64,000 nt of DNA from Acidobacteriota bacterium (lineage in GTDB: Bacteria; Acidobacteriota; Blastocatellia; Pyrinomonadales; Pyrinomonadaceae). The stretch's first letter is position 1. Each line of letters starts with the position of its first letter. Below are positions 17,020 to 26,120 of this stretch, piece by piece. The stretch spans positions 124,001 to 188,000 of the forward strand of contig JAIVJV010000004.1 in NCBI GenBank assembly GCA_020199835.1, read 5' to 3'. The position numbers and the translations under genes are program-made. The notes beneath the pieces were generated by a model. The model saw only the letters and a list, made by a program, of their open reading frames with translations, did no database searches and was not told the origin of the DNA.

Positions 17020-17863
17020 TGACCGCTCCTCTCACGTGAGCATCAAGCGCTTCAGCCAGTGGCAGCATGTGTTCACGATAGCGCAGCACGTGTGTATAGC
17101 GTCCGGCGCTGACTTGCCGTTCGCCGTATTCTTCGTAAAAGGGAGTCGCGTCTTTGTTCGGTTTAATGCCATTGACGTTAACCGGCCGCAGACACTCGAC
17201 GCGGAAGTTGTTTGCGGTAGTGACACCGTAAGTCGAGCGTGAACGTTCGTTGAGAATCGGATCGCTTGTGAAGCCTGTGTTGACCGTGCCGTTGAGCGCG
17301 GCTTCAACTTCGGCGTGCAACTCGGGATAGTTTCGCGCCGCCGAAACTTTTCGCGCGAACGCAGCGTCGTCGAGATTCAGCCAAATTGGACCGTCGCGCA
17401 GTTCGTCAGAACAATTCGCGGGCGCGCCTGCGAGCTTGAAGTCGTAGTTGGGAACGTCTCGATCTCGTTTGAGCTTTACCAAGGTGACTGCGGCGTTGAT
17501 GATCAAGCGGCAGATGTCGTGTGCCGGGTTGTAGCCCTCTTCAGCATCGCCCGCGATACACGTAACGTTCTTGTTCATCAGGGTCGCAGCGAGTCGATCC
17601 ACGATCGATATGAACGGACTATGCTCGAAGTTCAGGACGGCGTTGTAAAGGTCCACGTCGCTCATGTGCGCGTAGACGGGACCCGGAACAGCTCCGTTTG
17701 CGTGCAGCACGCGAGTGGTAGAATCAATGCGCGAACGACCGGTGTGGCCGGAACCGTCAGTAAGAACCCAAACTTCCGGCCGGTACGTTTCGAGCCAATG
17801 GTGCACTCGCAACTCGTGACCCGGATGGGCAATGGCTAAGATGGCAGTCAAATCGTTTCTCAA
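17006..17863 (-). CDS. PIG-L/LmbE-like protein with altered metal motif
   Basis: A 285-aa protein resembling PIG-L (LmbE) de-N-acetylases, which remove acetyl from GlcNAc-type sugars with a zinc-bound His/Asp/His site. The opening AIAHPGHELRV (residues 10-20) is in the place of the usual A-H-P-D-D-E, so the catalytic Asp is replaced by Gly-His. A second His-rich block (EEGYNPAHDICR, ~110-122) could supply the other ligand. Activity is therefore uncertain. First gene of the three-gene glycan operon. The start is TTG (17863 or 17851), because the HPGHE motif lies close to the N-terminus; either way it overlaps the divergent methyltransferase start. Confidence 0.7.
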   Translation of the reverse strand: MRNDLTAILAIAHPGHELRVHHWLETYRPEVWVLTDGSGHTGRSRIDSTTRVLHANGAVPGPVYAHMSDVDLYNAVLNFEHSPFISIVDRLAATLMNKNVTCIAGDAEEGYNPAHDICRLIINAAVTLVKLKRDRDVPNYDFKLAGAPANCSDELRDGPIWLNLDDAAFARKVSAARNYPELHAEVEAALNGTVNTGFTSDPILNERSRSTYGVTTANNFRVECLRPVNVNGIKPNKDATPFYEEYGERQVSAGRYTHVLRYREHMLPLAEALDAHVRGAVNVRA

Positions 17864-18512
17864 GTCTCGCTTTCCGCGAGCAGTTGCTGTGTATCGTGAT
17901 GCACGACAGGTGTGGAGTCCTTCGCTGACGCGCGTCTTCTCTGAAATCTACCACACAAACGCGTGGCAGGATCCCGAGTCAGTTTCCGGTAGAGGTTCAA
18001 CCTTAGCTAGGACCGGCGTCATTATGTCTCACCTGCCGTTGCTGCTCCAAGAACTTAATGCGGAGACGTTACTCGATGCCGCGTGTGGTGATCTCAACTG
18101 GATGCGATACGTCAAACTGCGCTCCGTCAAATATATCGGTATTGATGTGGTGCCCGATCTAATCAGCCGAAACCGTCAGCTCTACGAGAATCAGCAACGA
18201 ACGTTTGCAGTGTTGGACATCACGCGAGACCCGCTGCCGAATGCAGACGTTATCCTGTGTCGCGACTGCCTGATTCACCTTTCATTCCGGCGCACTGCGG
18301 CGGCAATCGCAAATTTCAAAAAGACTTCTGCGACACATCTACTGTGCACCACGCATACGACGATCACGGAAAACATGGACTGTCCTGATGGAAATTGGAG
18401 AAACGTGAATCTCGCGCGGCCGCCGTTTGATTTTCCTGAACCGTTGCGATCAATTGTCGAGGATGCGGAGTCAGGCAAGTGCTTGGGCGTTTGGCGCCTC
18501 CAGGATCTTTAA
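17832..18512 (+). CDS. Class I SAM-dependent methyltransferase
   Basis: A 226-aa methyltransferase. Motif I is LLDAACGDLNWM (about 75-86), motif II YIGIDVVPDLI, and motif IV VILCRDCLIHLSF. The DAACGDLNW form, with a following Trp, is typical of small-molecule or glycan methylases found beside glycosyltransferases. Its first 32 bp overlap the start of the divergent PIG-L-like gene, and its last 42 bp overlap the convergent glycosyltransferase, so it is wedged between two minus-strand genes. Confidence 0.87.
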   Translation: MAKMAVKSFLKSRFPRAVAVYRDARQVWSPSLTRVFSEIYHTNAWQDPESVSGRGSTLARTGVIMSHLPLLLQELNAETLLDAACGDLNWMRYVKLRSVKYIGIDVVPDLISRNRQLYENQQRTFAVLDITRDPLPNADVILCRDCLIHLSFRRTAAAIANFKKTSATHLLCTTHTTITENMDCPDGNWRNVNLARPPFDFPEPLRSIVEDAESGKCLGVWRLQDL

Positions 18513-19625
18513 CATCAACCGATCAATCGCTTCGCCGAAAGTCTCTCGGCTGAAGCGCCGGCTTGCGATCACTGCTTGTTGGCCCAAACGGCGGCGCAGT
18601 TCGGCATCGTTTGCGAGTCTTTGCGTGTAAGCAGAGAGTTGATCCAGGTCATTCCAGCAAAAACCGTCAACTTCGTTGGTCACGATCTCCGTCTGGCCAC
18701 CTGACGCGTACACCACCGGCACTGCCGCAGCCGACATCGCCTCGACGGTCGTAATGCCGAAATGCTCCTGTTTTCCGGGATAGCTGTCGGTTTGAAATCC
18801 GAATCCTGTCGCGTGCCAGTAGATCGCTGCCTTGCGATAAAGCTGGCGCAACTCTTCGCGCGGCGAGTTGAAGTGAAAGAAAACCGGAAAACCCTGCGCA
18901 CTGCGTACGAGTGAATCAGCAAAAGTCGTGTCGCCGCCGCGACTCCCGGCAAAGTGAAGCGTCCACCCTTCGCGATGAAGCTCGGTCATTTGTTTGAACG
19001 TATTCAACAGTACGCCCTGGCTTTTGTGGTGTCGCTCGTCTTCGTTACTGTCGGCGAGAAATCTACCGACGTTCAAAATCATCTTCTCTTTCGGCGTGGA
19101 CGGTCCCATGTCGTCGCACGGTGGATAAATGACGTGCGTATCGCGTTGCCAGCGGCGGCGCACCCACTCCGCTGAGTACTGTGAAATCGCCACCACCGTC
19201 GAATACGAATCGATCACCGCACGTTTCGGCTGCGTTGTTGAGTGAGGAAACATACACATGAAAAGCCCGTGTGGCGCAGGACTCAACAGTTCGCTGCCGT
19301 AGCTGTTATTAATGAAGACGTCGAGATCAAGTTTTCGTAGTTGCTGATAGTGATCCTGTGACACAGTCGCAGTGCTGTCACGGCGGAGCCTGCCGAGAAG
19401 CTTCGGCACTGGTCCAGGATTGTCGAGCGGATTGATCCTGATTCGGCTGAGATCGACACCAAAGAAATTTCCAAGCTTCGATTTGTCGAGTGGTTCAGCG
19501 CAGAAGAGTGAAACGTCGTTAGTGAGACTCAGATGTTCGGCCAGGACCAGCGCTAGTTTTTCCCCGCCACCCATCGCACGCATGTGCAGGTTGTAGATAC
19601 CGACATTGCGCTTCATCCGCGCCAT
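18471..19625 (-). CDS. GT4 family glycosyltransferase
   Basis: A 384-aa GT-B glycosyltransferase. The N-terminal half starts NVGIYNLHMRAMGGGEKLALVLAEHL, with the glycine-rich acceptor loop. The C-terminal half has MILNVGRFLADSNEDERHHKSQ and FGITTVEAMSAAAVPVVYASGGQTEIV, the E-x7-E nucleotide-sugar motif of GT4. It is similar to ALG11/mannosyltransferase-like enzymes that extend lipid-linked glycans. The frame continues upstream past the next small gene; the ATG at 19625 is the first start downstream of that gene's stop. Confidence 0.88.
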   Translation of the reverse strand: MARMKRNVGIYNLHMRAMGGGEKLALVLAEHLSLTNDVSLFCAEPLDKSKLGNFFGVDLSRIRINPLDNPGPVPKLLGRLRRDSTATVSQDHYQQLRKLDLDVFINNSYGSELLSPAPHGLFMCMFPHSTTQPKRAVIDSYSTVVAISQYSAEWVRRRWQRDTHVIYPPCDDMGPSTPKEKMILNVGRFLADSNEDERHHKSQGVLLNTFKQMTELHREGWTLHFAGSRGGDTTFADSLVRSAQGFPVFFHFNSPREELRQLYRKAAIYWHATGFGFQTDSYPGKQEHFGITTVEAMSAAAVPVVYASGGQTEIVTNEVDGFCWNDLDQLSAYTQRLANDAELRRRLGQQAVIASRRFSRETFGEAIDRLMLKILEAPNAQALA

Positions 19626-19665
19626 TGTACTCGTGGCCGCGGATCCTTCGCTTGCAATAAACATT

Positions 19666-19926
19666 TCAAGACCGGGAACGCCGTTGCGTGGACGGCGTCC
19701 TGGTCTTTTTGGTTTTACCAACTTCCACTAAAAGCTTCTTCGCTTCTTCGGCCTGCCACAACCCATTTTTCAGGCGGCGCCGCGCCTGGCCGATGTTCAG
19801 TTGGCTCAAGGATGCCTGCGCATCCTGGATCGCTTTGATCGTAAAGTTCAAGCGCTGACACACTTCACGCAGTCGATCCAGCTCGGGATCGTCCGAGGGC
19901 GAAGGTGCGAACCCGACAGCGCTCAT
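19666..19926 (-). CDS. Small coiled-coil protein (86 aa)
   Basis: An 86-aa protein with two long amphipathic helices (DPELDRLREVCQRLNFTIKA and ASLSQLNIGQARRRLKNGLW) and a basic tail. No known domain was recognised. It lies 40 bp upstream of the GT4 gene on the same strand and may share its transcript. The TTG codon just before the ATG gives a one-residue longer alternative. Confidence 0.5.
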   Translation of the reverse strand: MSAVGFAPSPSDDPELDRLREVCQRLNFTIKAIQDAQASLSQLNIGQARRRLKNGLWQAEEAKKLLVEVGKTKKTRTPSTQRRSRS

Positions 19927-19989
19927 CAAGGCAACTTAGCGCCGCGATTTTCGCTTGGCAATGCGAACTACGCCGGTACCGATGCAGTT

Positions 19990-20076
19990 ACCTGGGACCG
20001 CAGGCGTCCCGCCTGCATACGTGTGGAGAGAACCAGCCTTTCGAGCTATGCAGGCGAGACGCCTGCGGTCCCAGGT
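19990..20076. repeat. REPIN-like inverted pair of REP hairpins
   Basis: Two 29-bp arms (19990-20018 and 20048-20076) are inverted copies that differ at one base, separated by 29 bp. Each arm contains its own perfect hairpin, GCAGGCG-nnn-CGCCTGC, flanked by the conserved tail CTGGGACC / GGTCCCAG. This is the architecture of a REP doublet mobilised by RAYT-type transposases. It ends 2 bp before the aceA stop codon, so it may also serve as that operon's terminator or 3' stabiliser. Confidence 0.7.
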
Positions 20077-20078
20077 TA

Positions 20079-21362
20079 TCAGGCCGCTACAAACTGCGCT
20101 TCCTCGGTTGACCCGGTCAGCGCCGTGGTCGATGAATTACCGCCGCCGACCACTTGCGTAATGGTGTCGAAATAACCGGTTCCGACAAACGCCTGGTGCT
20201 TCACCGCGCGATACTGGCTATCCGCTTCGCGTTCAAATTCCGTCGCCTGGAGCTTCGCGTACGCGCTCATGCCGGAGGTGCGATAGCCCTGCGCGAGTTC
20301 AAACATCGCGAGATTCAGCGCGTGGAAACCCGCCAGCGTGATGAACTGAAACCTGTAGCCCATCAGTCCCAGCTCTTTTTGAAACTTCGCGATCGTGTGG
20401 TCGTCGAGCTTCTTCTTCCAGTTGAACGACGGCGAGCAGTTGTAAGCCAGAAGCTTGCCCGGAAACTCCGCGTGAATCGCGTGCGCAAAACGCTTCGCGT
20501 CGTCGAGATTCGGTTCGGACGTTTCGCACCAAACCATGTCCGCATACGGCGCGTAAGCGAGTGCGCGCGCAATAGCCTGGTCCAAGCCCGGTTTGACCGT
20601 GTAGAAACCTTCGGTGGTCCGAGTACCAGTTAGGAACGGATGATCGCGTTCGTCAATGTCGCTCGTGAGTAGACCGGCGCCGTCAGCGTCGGTGCGCGCA
20701 ACGAGAATCGTGTCTACGCCCATCACGTCGGCAGCCAGCCGTGCGGCGATCAGTTTCTGAATAAACTCCTGCGTCGGTACGAGAACTTTGCCGCCCATGT
20801 GGCCACATTTCTTGCACGACGCGAGTTGATCTTCGAAGTGCACGCCCGCTGCGCCCGCTTCGATCATCGCTTTCATCAACTCAAACGCATTCAGGTTACC
20901 GCCAAAACCGGCTTCTGCGTCGGCAACGATCGGCGCGTACCAGTCGATCCCGTTGCGATTTTCCGCGTGGTCGATCTGATCGGCGCGTTGCAACGCGTGG
21001 TTGATCTTGCGCACCACCTCCGGAACGCTGTTGGCCGGATACAGGCTCTGATCCGGATACATGTGACCGGCAAGATTCGCGTCGGCCGCGACCTGCCAAC
21101 CGCTCAGATAGATCGCCTTTAAGCCCGCCTGCACCTGTTGCACTGCCTGGCAGCCCGTCATCGCTCCGAGCGCAGGCACGTATGGTTCGCTGTGCAGCAG
21201 ATCCCAGAGACGTTTTGCTCCGCGCTCAGCGAGCGTGTATTTGATCTCGACCGTACCGCGCAGCTTCATAACATCTTCGGCGGTGTAGCCGCGGGTGATT
21301 CCGTGCCAGCGTTCGTTCGTGGCCCATTCTTTTTCCAGTGCAACATGATCGTGAGTTTTCAT
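20079..21362 (-). CDS. aceA: Isocitrate lyase
   Basis: A 427-aa enzyme that cleaves isocitrate to succinate and glyoxylate, the first glyoxylate-bypass step. The catalytic K-K-C-G-H-M-G-G-K loop is at about 183-191, with the nucleophilic Cys. Substrate and Mg residues are in [24 protein letters not shown] and [13 protein letters not shown]. Length matches the short bacterial type (E. coli 434). GGGGGAGG precedes the ATG. It lies 27 bp downstream of aceB in the same operon, allowing growth on acetate or fatty acids. Confidence 0.97.
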   Translation of the reverse strand: MKTHDHVALEKEWATNERWHGITRGYTAEDVMKLRGTVEIKYTLAERGAKRLWDLLHSEPYVPALGAMTGCQAVQQVQAGLKAIYLSGWQVAADANLAGHMYPDQSLYPANSVPEVVRKINHALQRADQIDHAENRNGIDWYAPIVADAEAGFGGNLNAFELMKAMIEAGAAGVHFEDQLASCKKCGHMGGKVLVPTQEFIQKLIAARLAADVMGVDTILVARTDADGAGLLTSDIDERDHPFLTGTRTTEGFYTVKPGLDQAIARALAYAPYADMVWCETSEPNLDDAKRFAHAIHAEFPGKLLAYNCSPSFNWKKKLDDHTIAKFQKELGLMGYRFQFITLAGFHALNLAMFELAQGYRTSGMSAYAKLQATEFEREADSQYRAVKHQAFVGTGYFDTITQVVGGGNSSTTALTGSTEEAQFVAA

Positions 21363-21389
21363 CGTTCACCTCCCCCTGTTTTATCGTAA

Positions 21390-22928
21390 CTAGCTTGGAT
21401 CAAACTGCTGATTTCGAATTAACGACTCGCTCATGTGACGCGCCGTCTTGTAGTTCTCAATCACGGGCGGTTCAGCGTCAGGGGGAAGTTCGCGCAAGAT
21501 GCGATCGAGTTCCTCGTCAAACATCTGCGTGACTAACTGATCTGTGTTTTGCACTCCGTGCCGCATGCGCTGCGCGATCATCAGGCGATAGATGCGATCG
21601 GTCGCGAGGTCTTCCATGTAGCCATCGAGCAGACTGGCGCCTTTGCCGTTGAGCACGCCGTTGCGGTAACGAATGACGGTGCGGATCGCCGCGCGCGTTC
21701 CGCTTTCGCTGATGCTGCCGACACCTTTCGGCGTCGGCCGCAAATCGGGTTGCGCCGGCGCGTCGGGTTTTCGCGCCTGCACCTGGTTTGGACAAGGAAA
21801 CTGCTGCACCGCGATCTCGTTCTGGTCCGGATGTCCGGTCCACGCGCCGTCCATCAGGCAGTTCGCTTCGTTCTTTTTGTCCGCCGCGAGCACGCGGAGC
21901 GCGCGTTCGTTTAGTTCCGCATCCGTGCGGCTGGGATACAACGCGGTCATGCCGCCGATCGCGAGGATGCCGTGCTTGTGACATGTCTCAGCCAACAGTT
22001 CGCGCAGGTTTTGGAAGAACGGCACGTCGTGCGGAATCGTGTTTCGGTCGGGCAGGATCCAGTCCGGATCTTCAAGGTTGAAATGGATCAGACTGGCCAT
22101 GTAATCCCAGCGCCCGAGATTCAAACCGATGATGTGATCGCGCAGGTTGTAGATGAACTCTTCCATCTGATACGCGATCGGATGCGACTCCACGAGCGCC
22201 ATGCACTTGATGTAACCATGTGGCAACTCTTTCGCCTCTTCGATCGCGCGAAACAGGTCGCGCCACCACAGTGCTTCTTCTGCCGACTCGGATTTCGGAA
22301 TGTAAAAACTGAGCGGATGTCGCAGACGATCGACGTCAGCCTGGTAAGCAACCAACGCGACGTCGAACAGCGACGCCGACATCAACTCGTCTTTGAAGAT
22401 CCCTGCCTGGTTGAGGTGCAAACCGCGCGGCCGAACAAAGGTTACCGTGCTGCTTTCGTTGATGCCGGCGGTGCGGTTTCGTTTCGCGTCAAAGTAGGTG
22501 AGCTCGCCTCGCAAAGCCGCGTTGACGTTATCGATGCCGGTGCGCAGGTTGGACCACGTGTTCGCCATGGAATCTTCGAGGTCCAGCATCACTCCGGGCG
22601 CGCCGGAGTTGAGCATCTTCACGACGAGTTCCGCGTCGTCTGCCGGCCCGGTCATCTGGTTGCGCTGATCCGAGCACCAGGCTGGCAACGGGATCGTCCA
22701 GTCGGTCGTGGTCGCTTCGGATGGAGCCAGGTAGTTTGGCTTTTGACCTTCATGCGCCGCAGCCAGGACTATCGTGCGCTGGCGAGCGAGGGCCTGCTGT
22801 CGGGGAGTCAGCGCCTCGTGAAGTGGCGCTAAAAAGGCGAAAAAACCTTCCGGAAGCTCAGTCGCCGGATCGAAGCGCGGCGGCGCGATATTGAACTGTG
22901 TTCCGTATTGTGAACGAGTGCTCGACAT
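21390..22928 (-). CDS. aceB: Malate synthase A
   Basis: A 512-aa cytosolic malate synthase condensing glyoxylate with acetyl-CoA. Active-site blocks are TFVRPRGLHLNQAG (Arg and substrate pocket), VMLDLEDSMANTW (Mg ligands), and MDGAWTGHPDQNEIA with the catalytic Asp. Isoform A length (~530) matches; isoform G would be ~720. It is first in the aceBA operon, divergent from an IclR-type regulator that most likely controls it. Confidence 0.97.
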   Translation of the reverse strand: MSSTRSQYGTQFNIAPPRFDPATELPEGFFAFLAPLHEALTPRQQALARQRTIVLAAAHEGQKPNYLAPSEATTTDWTIPLPAWCSDQRNQMTGPADDAELVVKMLNSGAPGVMLDLEDSMANTWSNLRTGIDNVNAALRGELTYFDAKRNRTAGINESSTVTFVRPRGLHLNQAGIFKDELMSASLFDVALVAYQADVDRLRHPLSFYIPKSESAEEALWWRDLFRAIEEAKELPHGYIKCMALVESHPIAYQMEEFIYNLRDHIIGLNLGRWDYMASLIHFNLEDPDWILPDRNTIPHDVPFFQNLRELLAETCHKHGILAIGGMTALYPSRTDAELNERALRVLAADKKNEANCLMDGAWTGHPDQNEIAVQQFPCPNQVQARKPDAPAQPDLRPTPKGVGSISESGTRAAIRTVIRYRNGVLNGKGASLLDGYMEDLATDRIYRLMIAQRMRHGVQNTDQLVTQMFDEELDRILRELPPDAEPPVIENYKTARHMSESLIRNQQFDPS

Positions 22929-23084
22929 AAAGTGGCGAGAGGTTTAGCATGCGTTTCCAACCCCTGCAATATGATAATCAAAATGGTGAACGCCTTTTCA
23001 TTTCCAGAAAGGTAGGAGAAACCAGCGTTTTGAAGGTTTATATTGAAAAAGGGGGGTCTGCGGTCTTTTGGCCCAGTTAGGATG

Positions 23085-23100
23085 GTTCAGGATGGTGAAC
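23085..23100. promoter_or_regulatory. Candidate operator between aceB and iclR-type gene
   Basis: GTTCA-GGATGG-TGAAC is a perfect 5-bp inverted repeat in the 204-bp divergent spacer, 33 bp before the regulator start. ATGGTGAAC recurs once more at 22984-22992. IclR proteins bind short dyads in such spacers, so this is the best candidate for the regulator's own site; nothing is proven by sequence alone. Confidence 0.35.
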
Positions 23101-23132
23101 AGTATTTTGGTTTGAGGAAGTAGGGGAAAAGA

Positions 23133-23954
23133 ATGGCACGAGTAGCGATTGCACATAATGCGGAACCGGCGAAACGGCGCGAAACAAACCGAGAACAAGT
23201 GACTTCAGTTGAACGGGCGCTTTCGATTCTCGAACTCCTCGCCAGCCGAAATCACGGCCTCAGCTCGTCGGAGATCAGCCGCGCGGCGAAAGTGCCGAAA
23301 AGCTCGACCAGTTACCTGTTACGGACACTCGTGGGCCGTGGCTACGTGCATCGTGACGCCGAAACCGGTCAGCACACGCTCGGCATACGGGTGTTGAGTC
23401 TCGGTGGCCAGGCGATGCAGGGCATGGCTTTGCGCGACCTTGCGATGCCGCACTTGCGACAGATCGTAGAGACCACGCGCCTGGGTTCGCATCTCGCGAT
23501 TCTCGACCACGGCGATGCCGTTTACATCGAACGGATCGAATCGCCCGGTTTCATCAAGATGGACATCTGGAATGGAAGACGTGTCGCCCCGCAAGCGACG
23601 GCCGTTGGCAAGGCTCTGATCTGTCAGTTGAGTCGCGAAGAGGTGCAGGAGATCGCGGGACTTCATCCGCTGCGTCAGGTGTCACCCCGAACCATCGTCA
23701 CGCTGCCGCATCTATTCGAGGAACTCGCCGCGATTCGCCGCCGCGGTTACGCCATCGACGACGAGGAGCACGCGGTCGGCGTGCGCTGTGTTGCCGCGCC
23801 CGTGTTTGCGGCCAGCGGTGAAGTGGTCGCAGCCATCGGCGTGAGCGGTACTGTCAGTCAGGTCAACGACGACTATCTCCCGTCACTGGGCAAAATCGTC
23901 CAAACCGCGGCCCTGAAACTCTCAGCGCAACTCGGCGGCCGCCGCAGCCGTTAA
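23133..23954 (+). CDS. IclR family transcriptional regulator
   Basis: A 273-aa regulator. The N-terminal winged helix-turn-helix runs from about 28 to 90 (SVERALSILELLASRNHGLSS..., recognition helix VPKSSTSYLLRTL). The GAF-like effector domain (~100-270) includes the YIERIESPGF and DDEEHAVGVRCVAAPVF blocks typical of the family. It is divergent from aceB-aceA; in enterobacteria IclR represses the same genes and responds to glyoxylate or pyruvate. The same role is likely here by context, although activation cannot be excluded. Confidence 0.92.
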   Translation: MARVAIAHNAEPAKRRETNREQVTSVERALSILELLASRNHGLSSSEISRAAKVPKSSTSYLLRTLVGRGYVHRDAETGQHTLGIRVLSLGGQAMQGMALRDLAMPHLRQIVETTRLGSHLAILDHGDAVYIERIESPGFIKMDIWNGRRVAPQATAVGKALICQLSREEVQEIAGLHPLRQVSPRTIVTLPHLFEELAAIRRRGYAIDDEEHAVGVRCVAAPVFAASGEVVAAIGVSGTVSQVNDDYLPSLGKIVQTAALKLSAQLGGRRSR

Positions 23955-24166
23955 TCCACTAATCACTGCTGCGTTCACGGGCGATTTTGTGGGCCCGCCG
24001 TAGTCCCGTCGTACGGTCATTTTGAACGTAAATATGCGGTGTTTGTTGCTCCTGGCAGGCACAACTTTTCCCCTGTTTGGACCATCGTAACGGGTCGCCT
24101 TTTTCCGGTGTCTAGCTAAGAGCTGGGTTGATTTTTGCGTTTCAAGAATTTGGAGGAATTTGCCGT

Positions 24167-24997
24167 TTGAACTTGAAGAATATTGTTCCCCCGGGTATTT
24201 CAAAAGACGCGCTTTGGCTCGGCGTCGTTGCGTTTACCCTCTTTTTAGCCGTTTCCGTTAATGCGCAGCAACCCGTGGCATCCCCCGCCAGTCCGCCAGC
24301 GGCGAAGACGAGCGCTGCCGAAGCCAAGAGTGAGCTCAAGACCGGTTTGAGCGAGCTTTCGACGCTTTATCAGAACGAGGTGCAGCGTCTCGAAAAACAG
24401 CAGCAGACATCAAAAGAACTCTATGACGACGGACTGATTTCGCGGCTCGAGTTTGAGAAGGGCGAAAAGGCGTTGGCTGACGCGCGTGCGAAGGTTGAAG
24501 ACGTGGCGCGACAGATCGCGGCCGCAAACCAGCCGGCGTCCGTGTTGACCGCTGATGTCGGCGCGGCGATGGATTCGCCGTCGAATATCGCGTGGACAAC
24601 GGGGAACAGCAGAATCGACGGTCTGATTCGTCAATACGGCACGCAGTACGGTGTCGATCCTTATCTGATCTACTGCTTGATGTCGCAGGAGTCGAGCTTT
24701 GTCTCGTCTGCGACGAGTTACAAGGGCGCGCAGGGATTGATGCAGCTCATGCCCGGAACTGCGGCTCGTTACGGTGTTACTAATCCTTACGACGTGGCGC
24801 AGAATATCAAGGGTGGCACGCGTTATTTGAAAGACTTGCTGAAGATGTTCAACGGGCGTGTCGATCTCGCGCTCGCGGGATATAACGCGGGTGAGGGCGC
24901 GGTGATGAAGTATGGCAACACCATTCCGCCTTACAATGAGACGCGTAACTACGTGCGCGTGATCCTTAAGCGTTACACCAAAAAATCAACCTCCTGA
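24167..24997 (+). CDS. Lytic transglycosylase (SLT domain), secreted
   Basis: A 276-aa periplasmic muramidase that cuts the peptidoglycan glycan strand to form 1,6-anhydro-MurNAc. A signal peptide spans residues 1-34 (cleavage near VNAQQ). Residues ~55-120 form a coiled-coil/SHOCT-like helix (YDDGLISRLEFEKGEKAL). The C-terminal SLT domain contains the catalytic Glu in LMSQESSFVSSA, the GLMQLMPGTA loop and AGYNAGEGAV. TTG at 24167 is chosen because GGAGG lies 10 bases upstream and it gives a good signal peptide; the frame is open for 13 more codons. Confidence 0.9.
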   Translation: MNLKNIVPPGISKDALWLGVVAFTLFLAVSVNAQQPVASPASPPAAKTSAAEAKSELKTGLSELSTLYQNEVQRLEKQQQTSKELYDDGLISRLEFEKGEKALADARAKVEDVARQIAAANQPASVLTADVGAAMDSPSNIAWTTGNSRIDGLIRQYGTQYGVDPYLIYCLMSQESSFVSSATSYKGAQGLMQLMPGTAARYGVTNPYDVAQNIKGGTRYLKDLLKMFNGRVDLALAGYNAGEGAVMKYGNTIPPYNETRNYVRVILKRYTKKSTS

Positions 24998-25010
24998 AGC
25001 TGCACAGCTA

Positions 25011-25046
25011 CCCGCGCGGACTTCTTCAGTTCCGCGCGGGCTCTTT
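25011..25046. terminator. Terminator hairpin between convergent transglycosylase and MBL genes
   Basis: A perfect 10-bp stem, CCCGCGCGGA / TCCGCGCGGG, with a 10-nt loop, followed on the plus strand by CTCTTT. It lies between two convergent genes and can serve both; the U-tract is modest. Confidence 0.6.
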
Positions 25047-25986
25047 AGATCTCCATCAGGTCCTTTCCCACTACCACTTGTCCTTTGAAGTGTTTCCTGA
25101 CATCGGCTGACCACTGCTCGTCAGTGATCGTTTGATCGTCGCCCGGAACGAAGTGCGACAGCACGAGCGTTTTCACGTTCGCAGCGGCCGCGATCTTGCC
25201 AACGTCTTCCGGCAGTGTGTGCGACGCGAGCAGGTGCTCGCGCAGTCTGGTCGCGTTTGGCAAACGCCGCACGAGTGCTTCGACGGCCGGCAGGTACATC
25301 ACTTCATGCACCAGCACGTCAACGCCTTTGGCGAACTCCGCTAACGCCGGCGCGTACGCAGTGTCGCCCGAGATCACCACCGAACGATCGTGCGCGTCAA
25401 AACGATATGCATAAGCATGCAGAATCGGTGGATGGGGCACGAGGCACGCACTGATCTTCACATCGTCGTTCGTCAACACTGTTCCGGCTTGCTCGAGCTC
25501 ATGCGTGAAAACCAATTTGCGCGGGTCTGCACGGCCTTCGTCCTTGATGCGTATGTCGATGTCAAGCTTTGCGTATTCAAAAAAGCTGCGGGACATGTCG
25601 ATGAGTCCGGGTGGACCATAAGCGTCAATCTTGATCGGAAGGCCGGTGATCCACGCGTTATAGAGCAACGGGCCGAAGTCGAGGTTGTGATCGGAATGGT
25701 TGTGAGTGACGAAGATGTAACGCAGACGGTTGAGTGCGACGCCGGCTCTGAGCAGTTGTTTCGACGTGCCATAGCCGCAGTCGACGACGTATGGAACGTC
25801 GTTGATGACAATGAGTGTTGAAGCGTTGTTGCGTGAGGCTGGTTCGACCTTTGGTCCACCTCGCGTGCCGAGAAGCACGATCCGCGTCGGCTTCTTTCGT
25901 TGGCCAAAACTGGTGCGCGGAAGCAGTGCTGAAGCGACGACGAAACCTGAAGCGGCGCTGAGAAATTGTCGACGGTTTTGCGGCAT
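25045..25986 (-). CDS. MBL-fold metallo-hydrolase, Tat-exported
   Basis: A 313-aa metallo-beta-lactamase-fold enzyme. The N-terminus NRRQFLSAASGF is a Tat signal, so it folds before export. The dinuclear zinc site is in THNHSDHNLDFG (about 94-105), later His in SGDTAY and LSHFVPG. The arrangement resembles RNase Z/arylsulfatase-like secreted hydrolases (GxSDxx omitted). Substrate unknown; phosphodiester and sulfate esters are possible. Confidence 0.88.
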   Translation of the reverse strand: MPQNRRQFLSAASGFVVASALLPRTSFGQRKKPTRIVLLGTRGGPKVEPASRNNASTLIVINDVPYVVDCGYGTSKQLLRAGVALNRLRYIFVTHNHSDHNLDFGPLLYNAWITGLPIKIDAYGPPGLIDMSRSFFEYAKLDIDIRIKDEGRADPRKLVFTHELEQAGTVLTNDDVKISACLVPHPPILHAYAYRFDAHDRSVVISGDTAYAPALAEFAKGVDVLVHEVMYLPAVEALVRRLPNATRLREHLLASHTLPEDVGKIAAAANVKTLVLSHFVPGDDQTITDEQWSADVRKHFKGQVVVGKDLMEI

Positions 25987-26120
25987 CTGTGGTCTGCTCC
26001 GACGTGTCCCCCACCATGGCCCGTATTTCGCTTAGCAGCAGTTGAACGAACCCTTACTGTAAGCAAGTGTGACGCGGATCTACAAACGTGGATCTTGCAA
26101 GACGTGTTGGATGAAACTGC

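Noticed and set aside
23319-23666. Minus-strand frame opposite the IclR-type gene
   Set aside because: No motifs, no RBS, and the plus-strand regulator is fully conserved.
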